Positions 1 to 8,077 of a DNA stretch of 64,000 nucleotides are shown in pieces (the first letter of the stretch is position 1; each line of letters opens with the position of its first letter). The notes beneath the pieces were generated by a model. The model was not told where the DNA came from, did not search any database, and saw nothing but the letters and a program-made list of their open reading frames with translations. A program made the translations under genes and the position numbers. The stretch is from Branchiibius cervicis (GTDB lineage: Bacteria > Actinomycetota > Actinomycetes > Actinomycetales > Dermatophilaceae): positions 2,232,001 to 2,296,000 of the forward strand of contig NZ_JBHSWJ010000002.1 of the NCBI RefSeq assembly GCF_042661605.1, read 5' to 3'.

Positions 1-1
1 C

Positions 2-1135
2 GACCTCTGTAACAGCGTCACCGATGAAGGGGTCGCCTCGAAGTCCGCCGTGAACACCCAGCAGTTGATCAATCGACTGATTGATGCCGACGCCCAGACT
101 GACATTCGATGGCCGCTCTTTGACCAGGAGTTCCCATTCCCCGACGTCCTGGCACTCCTGTTCGAAGTGTTGAGTGCGTCTGACCCGCGTGACGGCGGCA
201 GCCCCTACTCGCTGGGTGCCGATCCGCAGTGGCAGGTGAGCAGGATGTACGACGGCGTGGCGATCCTGAGCGAAACCGACCCGTTCGCAGCGAACGAACA
301 CTTGCTTCGGGCTCTCGGGCGGCATAGTCGCCAGGCTCCGTTGTACGCGAGCCGTGCGGCAGCCCACACAACACACAACCCGATCTTGACCCACATCGTG
401 TTGAGCGCAAACGTCGCCACGTTGTCCCCAAGCAAGCAGTTGACGTACCGGACGGCCAGTCGACGACCGGGTTACCCCACAGATGCGACGCGACGCCCGA
501 ACCAGGGCCTGACCCCGAGAGAGCGGGAGTTGTCGCTGGCGTGGATACCGCAGATGCTTTGGCCTGGCACAATCTCCGAGCATCTGCGCAAGGACGACCT
601 TGATCGAGCCACAGACGCCCTGTTGTTGGGACGACTTGGGTCTAACCGCTCCTGGCAGTATCTCGCGATCGAGAACCAACTACCGGCCTCATTTCGAACC
701 AGACCCCCGGCACGTTTGCGATGGCTACAAAAGCGGGACCTGTGGGACACGCTGCATCAAGAACTAGAGGAAGTGGCGGTGCGGCTCGCTGCCGATCCTC
801 CGCCCATCGACTATCACAAGCGTCGGCTACGAACCTTCGACGGTGAATGGGTTCAATCCTGCACCAGCCGCATCGTGGCGCAAGCAGGAAGCCCAGTTCC
901 AGGGATCGATTCGCGCGAATGGGCGCGGCTGTTCTGGGCGACATACACCGGCGGCGACGTTCGCTTGGCACCTGCACCCCTTGGCATCCCCTCGGTGCCG
1001 AACGAGCACGCGGACCGTCATGTATCGCTCGTGGATCGACCAGAAGTCACCGCGTTGCTCCAAGAGATCCGGCGTTGCATCGAGGACGCTGCCGGTGAAG
1101 AAGATGGCGGCCCGCTGACGTGGGCCCCGCCTTGA
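2..1135 (+). CDS. Unrecognised protein, 5' end cut by window edge
   Basis: The frame is open from the first complete codon of the window to a TGA at 1133-1135, so the gene probably starts outside. A GTG at 50 could be a start but has no clear ribosome binding site. The predicted soluble protein (at least 361 residues) has no signal peptide or membrane segment. It is rich in Arg, Trp and Pro, with stretches such as 'LAWIPQMLWPG' near residue 165 and 'PPPIDYHKRR' near residue 250. I do not recognise the family. The general look resembles large accessory proteins of actinobacterial transposons (TniQ-like), but that is only an impression. It precedes the ars module on the putative element. Confidence 0.45.
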   Translation, partial: DLCNSVTDEGVASKSAVNTQQLINRLIDADAQTDIRWPLFDQEFPFPDVLALLFEVLSASDPRDGGSPYSLGADPQWQVSRMYDGVAILSETDPFAANEHLLRALGRHSRQAPLYASRAAAHTTHNPILTHIVLSANVATLSPSKQLTYRTASRRPGYPTDATRRPNQGLTPRERELSLAWIPQMLWPGTISEHLRKDDLDRATDALLLGRLGSNRSWQYLAIENQLPASFRTRPPARLRWLQKRDLWDTLHQELEEVAVRLAADPPPIDYHKRRLRTFDGEWVQSCTSRIVAQAGSPVPGIDSREWARLFWATYTGGDVRLAPAPLGIPSVPNEHADRHVSLVDRPEVTALLQEIRRCIEDAAGEEDGGPLTWAPP

Positions 1136-1216
1136 AGCAACCCCGCCTGCGCTCTTCCACAGGGTCGGGCGATCCAGGAACACAGCCTGCGCGCAGAACG
1201 GTCTGACCTCGCGCTC

Positions 1217-1633
1217 GTGCGTCGGCAGGCCATCGATGCCGTCCTTGCATCCTGCGAAGAAGACCTGGACGAAAACGAGGTGGCTAACTGGCTTCATGAG
1301 TACCACCGTGACGTGCTGGGTGTTGAGCCCAACCGACCGGAATGGCTGCACTTCCTACGCAGCGCCCGCCGGCAGGTCCTACGTGATGACATCACCGCAG
1401 CCGACTGTCCCGCCTTCATTCGCTCGCTCATCACTCACACGTGTGAAGCGGGGAACCAGCGCGTCCACTGGTACTTCGAGCCCACCTCCACCTCAGCGCC
1501 AACCCCGGCGATGCATCGCCGGGGTTGGCGTGGGCGGTTTCCGAATGCCGAAGCGACGGCTTTGCCGTTGATCGCAGCAGCCGTGCTCAGTAACTCAGTG
1601 GACAGAACCGGCTCGGGCCGCGCCCAGACCTGA
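1217..1633 (+). CDS. Hypothetical ORF in frame with the upstream gene; possible remnant
   Basis: This frame is the same as that of the preceding gene and is open again immediately after its TGA at 1133-1135. The piece may therefore be the C-terminal remainder of a longer protein, or a separate gene starting at GTG 1217 or further upstream. Its first ~95 residues look protein-like, with acidic and Trp-containing segments ('NEVANWLHEYHRDVLGV'). The rest runs through a 34-bp perfect palindrome at 1497-1530 and then looks like noise. No domain is recognised. The real 3' end may lie before the palindrome. Confidence 0.3.
   Translation: MRRQAIDAVLASCEEDLDENEVANWLHEYHRDVLGVEPNRPEWLHFLRSARRQVLRDDITAADCPAFIRSLITHTCEAGNQRVHWYFEPTSTSAPTPAMHRRGWRGRFPNAEATALPLIAAAVLSNSVDRTGSGRAQT
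1497..1530. terminator. Perfect 34-bp palindrome, probable terminator hairpin
   Basis: The left arm CGCCAACCCCGGCGATG (1497-1513) is exactly reverse-complemented by 1514-1530, giving a 17-bp stem with no mismatch; a realistic hairpin would have a 4-6 nt loop around ATGCAT. It lies between a rightward gene and the leftward arsR, where a bidirectional terminator would be expected. There is no long T-tract after either arm, which is common for actinobacterial terminators. A protein-binding site is the alternative. Confidence 0.5.
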
Positions 1634-1634
1634 C

Positions 1635-1988
1635 TCATGCACCGATGTGCTCGCCCGCCAACGAGGTGACGGCCCGGCTGAGACGAGCGCCCAATTCGGT
1701 AGGCCAGTAGTGAACCCAGGTGCCACGCCGTTCGCAATCCACCAGGCCAGCCTCGCGCAGCTTCTTCAGGTGGTGGGAAACCGTTGGCTGTGAGACGCCG
1801 ACGTCTTGGATGTCGCACACGCATAGTGAGTCGTCCACTGCTGCGATCCGGGTGAACAGGCGTAGGCGCACCGGATCGGCCACTGCTTTGAGCAGCGCCG
1901 CAGTGTCCTCGGCGTCGGCAGCACACATCCCCGCGACGTCGCTAGGGACGCAGCAGCCTGGTTCAACAGCGGGCGCGGAGTTCGTCAT
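1635..1988 (-). CDS. arsR: ArsR-family arsenite-responsive repressor
   Basis: A 117-residue winged-helix protein of the ArsR/SmtB family, of usual length. The HTH core 'VSQPTVSHHLKKLREAGLV' covers about residues 65-84. The inducer-site motif CVCDI is at 56-60, and there is a further vicinal Cys pair at 12-13 plus Cys22. An N-terminal Cys pair acting with a Cys in the HTH region is the arrangement known for the Corynebacterium ArsR type, so As(III)/Sb(III) sensing is likely. The gene is transcribed divergently from arsM with a 79-bp shared promoter region, which suggests that it represses both itself and the ars operon. Confidence 0.9.
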   Translation of the reverse strand: MTNSAPAVEPGCCVPSDVAGMCAADAEDTAALLKAVADPVRLRLFTRIAAVDDSLCVCDIQDVGVSQPTVSHHLKKLREAGLVDCERRGTWVHYWPTELGARLSRAVTSLAGEHIGA

Positions 1989-2067
1989 GACCCCATATTG
2001 ACAAATGTCGAAGCAATGCGCCAGGCTCCACTGTATCGACAGTTATCGATTCAGTGGAGGTTGTGAC
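1989..2067. promoter_or_regulatory. arsR/arsM divergent promoter with candidate ArsR operator
   Basis: This 79-bp gap separates the divergent arsR and arsM starts and is more AT-rich than its surroundings. It contains the inverted repeat ATCGA-N6-TCGAT at 2035-2050, and an imperfect dyad around TTGAC-AAAT-GTCGA at 1998-2011. Either could be the ArsR operator. No convincing -35/-10 pair with 17-bp spacing was identified. A ribosome binding site GGAGG lies just upstream of the arsM ATG. Confidence 0.5.
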
Positions 2068-2820
2068 ATGGCCGACCAGGCCGACATTCGCGAACAGGTA
2101 CGGCAGCGGTACGCCGAGTCGGCCCGCTCGGTATCCGCCGGTGGGTGCTGCGGGTCCAGCGTGTACGACGGCAACGTCACCGGTGACGGCACTGTCGTGT
2201 TCGGCTCCGACCTGTACGACGCAGACCTCGCGGGCGAAGGCGGCGCGGCGGTCGACGCTTCGCTGGGCTGTGGGGTACCCACAGCTGTCGCCGACTTGCA
2301 CGCGGGTGACCCTGTGCTGGATCTCGGGTCCGGTGCCGGTGGTGATGTGCTGATCTCCGCCCGCCGGGTGGGTGTTACTGGTCGAGTGATCGGCCTGGAC
2401 ATGACCGACGAGATGCTTGAGCTTGCGCGTCGCAACGCGACCGAGGCCGGTGTCCAGAACGTGGAGTTCATCAAGGGCTACCTCGAAGACATCCCATTGC
2501 CGGACGCCACCGTCGATGTGGTGATTTCCAACTGTGTGATCAACCTGGCCGCCGACAAGAACGTTGTACTCGCCGAAGCCGCTCGAGTCACCAAGTCGGG
2601 CGGTCGTTTCGCGGTGTCCGACGTAATCGCAGCCGACAATATGGACGAGGTCACCCGGGCTGACATGACCGCCTTCACTGGCTGCATCGCGGGCGCATTG
2701 ACCGAAACCGACTACCGCCAAGCTCTAGAGAGCACCGGGTGGACTGAGGTCGAGATCCGCTACACCCACGCTGTGCACGAGTTCGCCCAAGCCGCGATCG
2801 TTCGGGCTGTGCGGGCATGA
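2068..2820 (+). CDS. arsM: Arsenite S-adenosylmethionine methyltransferase
   Basis: A 250-residue class I SAM methyltransferase that converts As(III) to methylated arsenicals in the cytoplasm. The SAM motif 'VLDLGSGAGGDV' lies at about 83-94. Cysteines are present where ArsM enzymes bind As(III): Cys68, Cys156 in 'SNCVINL' and Cys206 in 'GCIAGA', plus an N-terminal Cys pair at 27-28. The ATG at 2068 is chosen because it has a good ribosome binding site (TGGAGG); a start at 2005 would add 21 unrelated residues. The stop codon overlaps the start of acr3 (ATGA), so the two are translationally coupled. Confidence 0.9.
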   Translation: MADQADIREQVRQRYAESARSVSAGGCCGSSVYDGNVTGDGTVVFGSDLYDADLAGEGGAAVDASLGCGVPTAVADLHAGDPVLDLGSGAGGDVLISARRVGVTGRVIGLDMTDEMLELARRNATEAGVQNVEFIKGYLEDIPLPDATVDVVISNCVINLAADKNVVLAEAARVTKSGGRFAVSDVIAADNMDEVTRADMTAFTGCIAGALTETDYRQALESTGWTEVEIRYTHAVHEFAQAAIVRAVRA

Positions 2821-3926
2821 CGCAGGTGCAACAGATCGACTCGTCCACCGAGCGGGCCACGGTCACCACGAAACTGTCGACGCTGGATCGGTTCCTACCG
2901 GTGTGGATCATCGCCGCGATGATCGCCGGCCTGTTGCTCGGCCGCATCGTGTCGGGCATCGGGTCGGCGATCAGTGCAGTCGAGGTCGAAGGCGTCTCCC
3001 TCCCGATCGCTCTGGGGTTGCTGGTGATGATGTACCCCGTGCTGGCGAAGGTTCGCTACGACCGGCTCGACACGGTCGCCGGCGATCGTCGCCTGTTGGG
3101 GTCGAGTCTGCTGCTGAACTGGGTGGTCGGCCCCGCGCTGATGTTCACTCTGGCGTGGATCTTCCTTCCTGACCTGCCCGAATACCGCACCGGGTTGATC
3201 ATCGTGGGCCTGGCTCGGTGCATCGCGATGGTCATCATCTGGAACGACCTAGCCTGCGGCGATCGCGAAGCCGCGGCTGTGCTGGTTGCGATCAACTCGG
3301 TCTTCCAAGTGATTGCGTTCGCCGCACTCGGATGGTTCTACCTGTCGGTGCTGCCTGGATGGCTCGGCCTCGACCAAGCCAACCTGGACATCTCTGCGTG
3401 GCACATCGCTGGTTCGGTGCTGGTTTTCCTCGGTGTGCCGTTGCTGGCGGGATACCTCAGTCGCCGCATCGGTGAAAAGCGATGGGGCCGCGCAGCGTAC
3501 GAGCGATCATTCCTACCGAAGATCGGCCCGTGGGCGCTGTACGGGCTGCTGTTCACAATCGTGATCCTGTTCGCTCTGCAAGGCGACAACATCACCTCCA
3601 AGCCGCTCGACGTGGCCCGGATCGCGCTGCCGCTGCTGGCGTACTTCGTATTGATGTGGGGCGGCGGTTACCTGCTGGGCCGGGGCCTGGGAATGAGCTA
3701 CGAACGCACCACCACTCTCGCCTTCACCGCCGCCGGGAACAACTTCGAACTAGCCATCGCCGTCGCGATCGCAACCTTTGGTGTCACGTCCGGCCAGGCT
3801 CTCGCTGGAGTCGTCGGACCACTCATCGAGGTGCCGGTGCTCGTCGCTCTCGTCTATGTGGCCCTTGCTCTGCGCTCCCGGTTCACCCCCACCCCTGCTA
3901 TCGCCCCGGAGGCCTCTCATGGCTGA
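2817..3926 (+). CDS. acr3: Acr3-type arsenite efflux transporter
   Basis: A 369-residue integral membrane protein with about ten hydrophobic segments, belonging to the Acr3 family of As(III) exporters (bile acid/arsenite permease fold). The family hallmark 'GLARCIAMVIIWNDLACGD' is present near residues 131-149, with the essential Cys at 134. A second conserved stretch, 'TAAGNNFELAIAVA', lies near 300-315. The gene overlaps arsM by 4 nt and the following arsC-arsD by 8 nt. With arsA in the same operon, export may be ATP-coupled instead of driven only by the proton gradient. Confidence 0.93.
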   Translation: MTQVQQIDSSTERATVTTKLSTLDRFLPVWIIAAMIAGLLLGRIVSGIGSAISAVEVEGVSLPIALGLLVMMYPVLAKVRYDRLDTVAGDRRLLGSSLLLNWVVGPALMFTLAWIFLPDLPEYRTGLIIVGLARCIAMVIIWNDLACGDREAAAVLVAINSVFQVIAFAALGWFYLSVLPGWLGLDQANLDISAWHIAGSVLVFLGVPLLAGYLSRRIGEKRWGRAAYERSFLPKIGPWALYGLLFTIVILFALQGDNITSKPLDVARIALPLLAYFVLMWGGGYLLGRGLGMSYERTTTLAFTAAGNNFELAIAVAIATFGVTSGQALAGVVGPLIEVPVLVALVYVALALRSRFTPTPAIAPEASHG

Positions 3927-4740
3927 CCGCCATTCCGTGCTGTTCGTCTGCGTGAAGAACGGTGGCAAGTCGCAAATGGCTGCCGCCCTGATGCGCCACC
4001 GCGCTGGGGAGTCCATCGAAGTGCACTCCGCCGGCACCCACCCAGGCGACGCGGTCAATGGGTTGTCCGCTCAGGTCATTGAAGAAAGCGGCGGGTCTAT
4101 GGCCGATCAGCATCCAAAGCTGATCGACGAAGGCTTGCTGCGCCGTGTGGATCGCGTCGTGGTGTTGGGCAGCGAAGCCACTGTCGACCCGATTGAGGGC
4201 ATGGCCGGGTCGATCGAGGTCTGGAGCACCGATGAACCATCGGCGCGAGGCATCGACGGGATCGAGCGGATGCGTTTGATCCGTGACGACATCGCCGACC
4301 GCATTGACGCGCTTATCGCCGAACTCACTGGGCCCGCCGTACCGGTCGTGCGGGTGTACGAACCCGCTCTGTGCTGCAACACGGGGGTCTGTGGGCCCGA
4401 ACTGGACGACGACCTCGTCCGATTCACCGCCGACCTGGACCACCTGCAAAACCAGGGTGCCGATCTCCAACGGCACAACCTGGCCAATGACCCGACCGCG
4501 TTCACCGCGGACCCGGCAGTCGCAGACTTCCTGCGCGTCGCAGGATCAGCCGGTCTGCCGCTGACCACGGTCGACGGCGTCACTGTTGTGACGGGCCGCT
4601 ATCCCAGCCGGGCGGAATTGACCAGGTTTGCTGCCATCACCTCGTCCAGCAAACTGCCTACTGGCGTGACCGATCTCGGCCTGACCGCGTCCACACCACG
4701 TGGTGGGTGCGGCCCAGACGCCGAAGCCGGTTGCTGCTGA
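3919..4740 (+). CDS. ArsC-like/ArsD fusion protein
   Basis: This 273-residue protein joins two domains. Residues 1-136 are an ArsC/low-molecular-weight phosphatase-like domain ('LFVCVKNGGKSQMAAALM', Cys11). Residues about 141-235 are an ArsD-like As(III) chaperone ('VRVYEPALCCNTGVCGPE', Cys152/153/158), followed by a Cys-rich tail with Cys264 and Cys272-273. ArsD proteins pass As(III) to ArsA, which is encoded next. The phosphatase loop has Lys17 where CX5R enzymes have Arg, and there is no later GCGDTC motif, so arsenate reductase activity of this domain is doubtful. The ATG at 3919 has a CGGAGG site and overlaps acr3; earlier in-frame starts would overlap acr3 much more. Confidence 0.85.
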   Translation: MADRHSVLFVCVKNGGKSQMAAALMRHRAGESIEVHSAGTHPGDAVNGLSAQVIEESGGSMADQHPKLIDEGLLRRVDRVVVLGSEATVDPIEGMAGSIEVWSTDEPSARGIDGIERMRLIRDDIADRIDALIAELTGPAVPVVRVYEPALCCNTGVCGPELDDDLVRFTADLDHLQNQGADLQRHNLANDPTAFTADPAVADFLRVAGSAGLPLTTVDGVTVVTGRYPSRAELTRFAAITSSSKLPTGVTDLGLTASTPRGGCGPDAEAGCC

Positions 4741-4754
4741 AAGGAACCCGCCTG

Positions 4755-6533
4755 ATGACCTCGTTTCCATACCTGACCGAGCTGCCCAGGTTCGTGTTCT
4801 TCACCGGCAAGGGCGGTGTCGGTAAAACGTCTTTGGCCTGCGCCACCGCTGTCACCTTGGCGGACCAGGGCCGGCGGGTGTTGCTCGTGTCGACCGACCC
4901 AGCGTCCAACGTCGGTCAGGTCTTCGGCCTCACCGTCGGTGACCAGATCACAGCGGTGCCTCAGGCACCCGGCCTGGACGCGCTGGAGATCGACCCCAAC
5001 GAGGCTGCTGAGGCCTACCGGGAGAAGATCATCGCCCCGGTCCGCGACGTGTTGCCTCAAACCGCCCTGGACTCGATCACCGAACAGTTGTCAGGGTCGT
5101 GCACCACCGAGATCGCCTCGTTCAACGAGTTCACCACCTACCTCGCCGATGACGAACGGATCGCCGGGTACGACCACGTCGTATTCGACACCGCACCCAC
5201 CGGCCACACCATCCGGTTGCTGCAACTGCCGGGTGAGTGGACCTCATTCCTGGATGCCGGGAAGGGTGATGCGTCGTGCCTCGGACCGATGGCCGGGCTG
5301 GACCGCACCCGCGCCGTGTACGCCGACGCTGTCCGTAGGCTCGCCAACCCCGCTCAAACCCGGCTCGTGCTGGTCGCCCGTGCCCAACAGTCCACTCTGC
5401 GTGAGGCAGCCCGCACCAGCACCGAACTAGCGACGATCGGGATCACCGAGCAACACCTCGTCATCAACGCCCTCCTTCCCGCAGGCGACGTGGGTGAGGC
5501 CGACGCCTTGGCCGACGCCGTCCGCGAACGTGAGCACCGCGCAATCGCAGCGATGCCCGAGGCACTACGCCGATTGCCGCTGACCACGGTGCCACTGCGC
5601 GCACGCACTGTCGTCGGTATCGACGCGGTACGCGCGCTGCTCCGCACGGATGCTGCCGAGGTCGTGGATGGCATCGAAGACGAGCAGCCGGTCGATCTGG
5701 GCTCGCTCGCCACTCTGATCGACGAAATCGCCACGACCGACCACGGCCTGATCATGTGCATGGGCAAAGGCGGCGTCGGGAAGACCACCGTCGCTGCGGC
5801 CATCGCAATCGCTCTTGCTGATCGCGGGCACACCGTCCACCTCACCACCACCGACCCCGCGGCGCACCTTGACGAAGTGCTTGATCACGAGGTCGTCGGC
5901 AACCTCACGGTGTCCCGCATTGACCCACACGTCGCGACCCAGGAGTACCGGGACAAGGTGTTGGCCAGCAAAGGCAACCAGCTCGACGAGGCCGGTCGAG
6001 CACGCCTGGTCGAAGACCTGCTGTCACCCTGCACCGAAGAAGTCGCAGTCTTCGGGCAGTTCTCTCACCTGGTCAACCGGGCCCGCCGCCAGTTCGTCGT
6101 CATGGATACGGCCCCAACCGGTCACACGTTGCTGCTCATGGACGCTACCGGGTCTTACCACCGCGACATTGCACGCAGCATGGGCGAAACCGGTACCTAC
6201 ACGACACCGCTGATGCGGCTCCGCGACCCTGACCTGACCAAGGTCATCATCGTGACGCTGCCGGACACCACCCCCGTCCTCGAAGCTACCGAGCTGCAAG
6301 ACGACCTCCAACGAGCCGGAATCCATCCGTGGGCGTGGGTCGTCAACGCGTCCCTCGCCGCGGCCAGACCGACATCCCCGCTGCTGCGGGCACGCGCTGC
6401 CGCCGAACACCAACAACTTGAACGCATCACCGAACTCGCCCGACGCACAGCAATCATCCCGATGCTCGCCGAGGAACCGTACGGCCCCGACGCTCTGCGA
6501 CACCTCACCACCTCGACCCGTCAACCTGTTTGA
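4755..6533 (+). CDS. arsA: Arsenite-transporting ATPase
   Basis: A 592-residue tandem ATPase of the ArsA/GET3 family that powers As(III) efflux through the partner permease. Each half has a deviant P-loop GKGGVGKT (about 18-25 and 336-343) and a signature DTAPTGHT. The three metalloid-binding cysteines of E. coli ArsA have counterparts in 'SGSCTTEIASF' (about 116), 'DASCLGPMAG' (about 175) and 'LSPCTEEVAVF' (about 426), so allosteric As(III) activation should be intact. The ATG at 4755 follows AAGGAA and lies 14 nt after arsD's stop. The pairing with Acr3 (not ArsB) and an ArsD domain is typical of Gram-positive ars operons. Confidence 0.93.
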   Translation: MTSFPYLTELPRFVFFTGKGGVGKTSLACATAVTLADQGRRVLLVSTDPASNVGQVFGLTVGDQITAVPQAPGLDALEIDPNEAAEAYREKIIAPVRDVLPQTALDSITEQLSGSCTTEIASFNEFTTYLADDERIAGYDHVVFDTAPTGHTIRLLQLPGEWTSFLDAGKGDASCLGPMAGLDRTRAVYADAVRRLANPAQTRLVLVARAQQSTLREAARTSTELATIGITEQHLVINALLPAGDVGEADALADAVREREHRAIAAMPEALRRLPLTTVPLRARTVVGIDAVRALLRTDAAEVVDGIEDEQPVDLGSLATLIDEIATTDHGLIMCMGKGGVGKTTVAAAIAIALADRGHTVHLTTTDPAAHLDEVLDHEVVGNLTVSRIDPHVATQEYRDKVLASKGNQLDEAGRARLVEDLLSPCTEEVAVFGQFSHLVNRARRQFVVMDTAPTGHTLLLMDATGSYHRDIARSMGETGTYTTPLMRLRDPDLTKVIIVTLPDTTPVLEATELQDDLQRAGIHPWAWVVNASLAAARPTSPLLRARAAAEHQQLERITELARRTAIIPMLAEEPYGPDALRHLTTSTRQPV

Positions 6534-6552
6534 CCTCAAAACGGGAGCCCTC

Positions 6553-7170
6553 ATGCATCTACCTGACCGCGAAACCGTCGTTCCACAACTCATTGACGAC
6601 ATGAACTACTCCTATGCCGGCGTCTTCGACGAGGACACCATCGACGACGCCGTCAACAAGGCGTGGGACCTACTCGCCCCTCGCTCCACCGTCCATACTT
6701 TCCTGCCCGTGCTTGTCGCCCGGCAGGCCCGTGAGCAACTGATGGCCACCGCCCAAGCCGAAGGCCGCGTCGCCAAGAAGGTGCCCGAAGTTCTGTTCGT
6801 GTGTGTTCACAACGCCGGACGCTCGCAGATGGCTGCCGCGCTGGCCGAGCACCTGTCAGCACGGAAAGTGCACGTCCGCTCTGCCGGGTCAGCACCTTCT
6901 GGGGAGATCAATCCCGTCGTCGTTGAGGCCCTGCGTGAGCGAGGGATCGCGCTCGGGACCGCCTATCCCAAACCACTGACCGACAGCGTCATGCAGGCCG
7001 CTGACGTCATCATCACCATGGGCTGTGGCGACACCTGCCCCGTCTTCCCCGGCAAACGGTACGAAGATTGGGACGTCGCTGACCCAGCCGACCAGCCCAT
7101 CGAGGTTGTCCGTGAAATCCGTGACGACATCCAAGCCCGCGTCACCACCCTGCTGCGTCAGATCCTCTGA
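6553..7170 (+). CDS. arsC: Arsenate reductase with N-terminal three-helix domain
   Basis: A 205-residue protein that reduces arsenate to arsenite, giving the substrate for ArsM and Acr3. Residues 1-72 form a helical domain of the kind found before ArsC in actinobacterial proteins. Residues 78-205 are the low-molecular-weight phosphatase fold with the active-site loop CVHNAGRS (Cys84, Arg90). The later 'MGCGDTCPVFPGK' supplies further cysteines near 158 and 162. The family in Corynebacterium uses mycothiol/mycoredoxin, which fits this host. The ATG at 6553 has GGGAG upstream and follows arsA by 19 nt; longer in-frame starts would overlap arsA. Confidence 0.88.
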   Translation: MHLPDRETVVPQLIDDMNYSYAGVFDEDTIDDAVNKAWDLLAPRSTVHTFLPVLVARQAREQLMATAQAEGRVAKKVPEVLFVCVHNAGRSQMAAALAEHLSARKVHVRSAGSAPSGEINPVVVEALRERGIALGTAYPKPLTDSVMQAADVIITMGCGDTCPVFPGKRYEDWDVADPADQPIEVVREIRDDIQARVTTLLRQIL

Positions 7171-7197
7171 CCTACGCAATGACCGAGGAGTCCGCGA

Positions 7198-7623
7198 ATG
7201 ACCGAAGCCACCGAGCGCCCGTCCGTGCTTTTCGTCTGCGTGCACAACGCCGGACGATCCCAAATGGGAGCCGCCTACACCCACCACCTGTCCGGTGGCG
7301 CAGTCGAAGTCCGCTCCGCCGGATCAGCCCCCGCTGACTCGATCAACCCAGCAGTTCGCGAGGCGATGCTCGAAGACGACATCGATATCTCGGCCGAGAG
7401 CCCGAAGATCCTCACCCCCGAAGCCGTGCAAGCATCCGACGTGGTGATCACGATGGGCTGCGGCGACACCTGCCCGATCTTCCCCGGGAAGCAATACCTG
7501 GACTGGACACTCGATGACCCAGCCGGGCAAGGCGTCGCAGCCGTCCGGCCCATCCGCGACGACATCAAACGAAGAGTGCGAGCCCTCCTCAGGGAACTCG
7601 GAGTCGACGAAGTTTCCGCCTGA
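7198..7623 (+). CDS. arsC: Arsenate reductase, stand-alone
   Basis: A 141-residue single-domain ArsC of the low-molecular-weight phosphatase fold, last gene of the ars operon. The CX5R loop CVHNAGRS (Cys14, Arg20) and the 'MGCGDTCPIFPGK' motif with further cysteines near 88 and 92 are complete, so this is a full thiol-cascade arsenate reductase. It is clearly paralogous to the C-terminal domain of the preceding gene, and the pair probably arose by duplication. The ATG at 7198 follows a GAGGAG-type ribosome binding site, 27 nt after the previous stop. Confidence 0.9.
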   Translation: MTEATERPSVLFVCVHNAGRSQMGAAYTHHLSGGAVEVRSAGSAPADSINPAVREAMLEDDIDISAESPKILTPEAVQASDVVITMGCGDTCPIFPGKQYLDWTLDDPAGQGVAAVRPIRDDIKRRVRALLRELGVDEVSA

Positions 7624-7790
7624 TGCAGACGCGCTCCACAGAGCCTGCCGCTGCGACCTCGACAGAAAGCTCTGCTGCGGATGATGACATTTTGCTGAGA
7701 CGGAACGGTGACACCCGAGATGTCGGTGCGCTGGTCAGAGCCTCGCGAAACTGTCAGGAATCGCGAGAACCTACAGCAGCGCAGCGGGCG
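7624..7790. other. Non-coding junction between ars module and integrase region, with an inverted repeat
   Basis: No credible gene is seen between the last arsC and the leftward ORF that appears truncated here. The segment contains CTCGCG (7742-7747) and its inverse CGCGAG (7762-7767) separated by 14 nt. Such spacing would suit a tyrosine-recombinase core or a transposon end, but this is only suggestive. The stretch may mark the point where the ars module was joined to the element. Confidence 0.3.
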
Positions 7791-8045
7791 ACCCCGTACT
7801 GCTCCGGTCACCACCAACAGCGGCGGATCGTCCGGCCCCGGCACTTCGCCCGGAGCGGCGTGCGTCAAGCGGTCGGCGTCGAAGTAGATGTTCGGGGTGA
7901 TGTCACACCCGGCCAGCAGCATCTCGCGCACCTGCTGCCAGTTCGGCCACACGCCCGACACCGCCACGACGTCACCAGGGCGAAAATCGTGCCCAGGGGC
8001 ATGCTGGCGCTGCTTGGCCGCGCGGCGGGAACCAACGGTGCTCAT
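7791..8045 (-). CDS. Hypothetical ORF downstream of integrase, probably 3'-truncated
   Basis: An ATG at 8043-8045 with GAGGG just upstream opens a leftward frame. Its first ~80 residues look protein-like ('HDFRPGDVVAVSGVWPNW', 'GCDITPNIYFDADRLTH'). The frame then continues far into the arsC gene on the opposite strand, which is not credible. I therefore place the end of plausible coding near 7791 and infer that the original 3' part was lost at the junction with the ars module. It lies 32 nt beyond the integrase stop. No family recognised. Confidence 0.35.
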
Positions 8046-8077
8046 ACCCTCACGGTGCGACGCTTGCCGGGGTGCGC

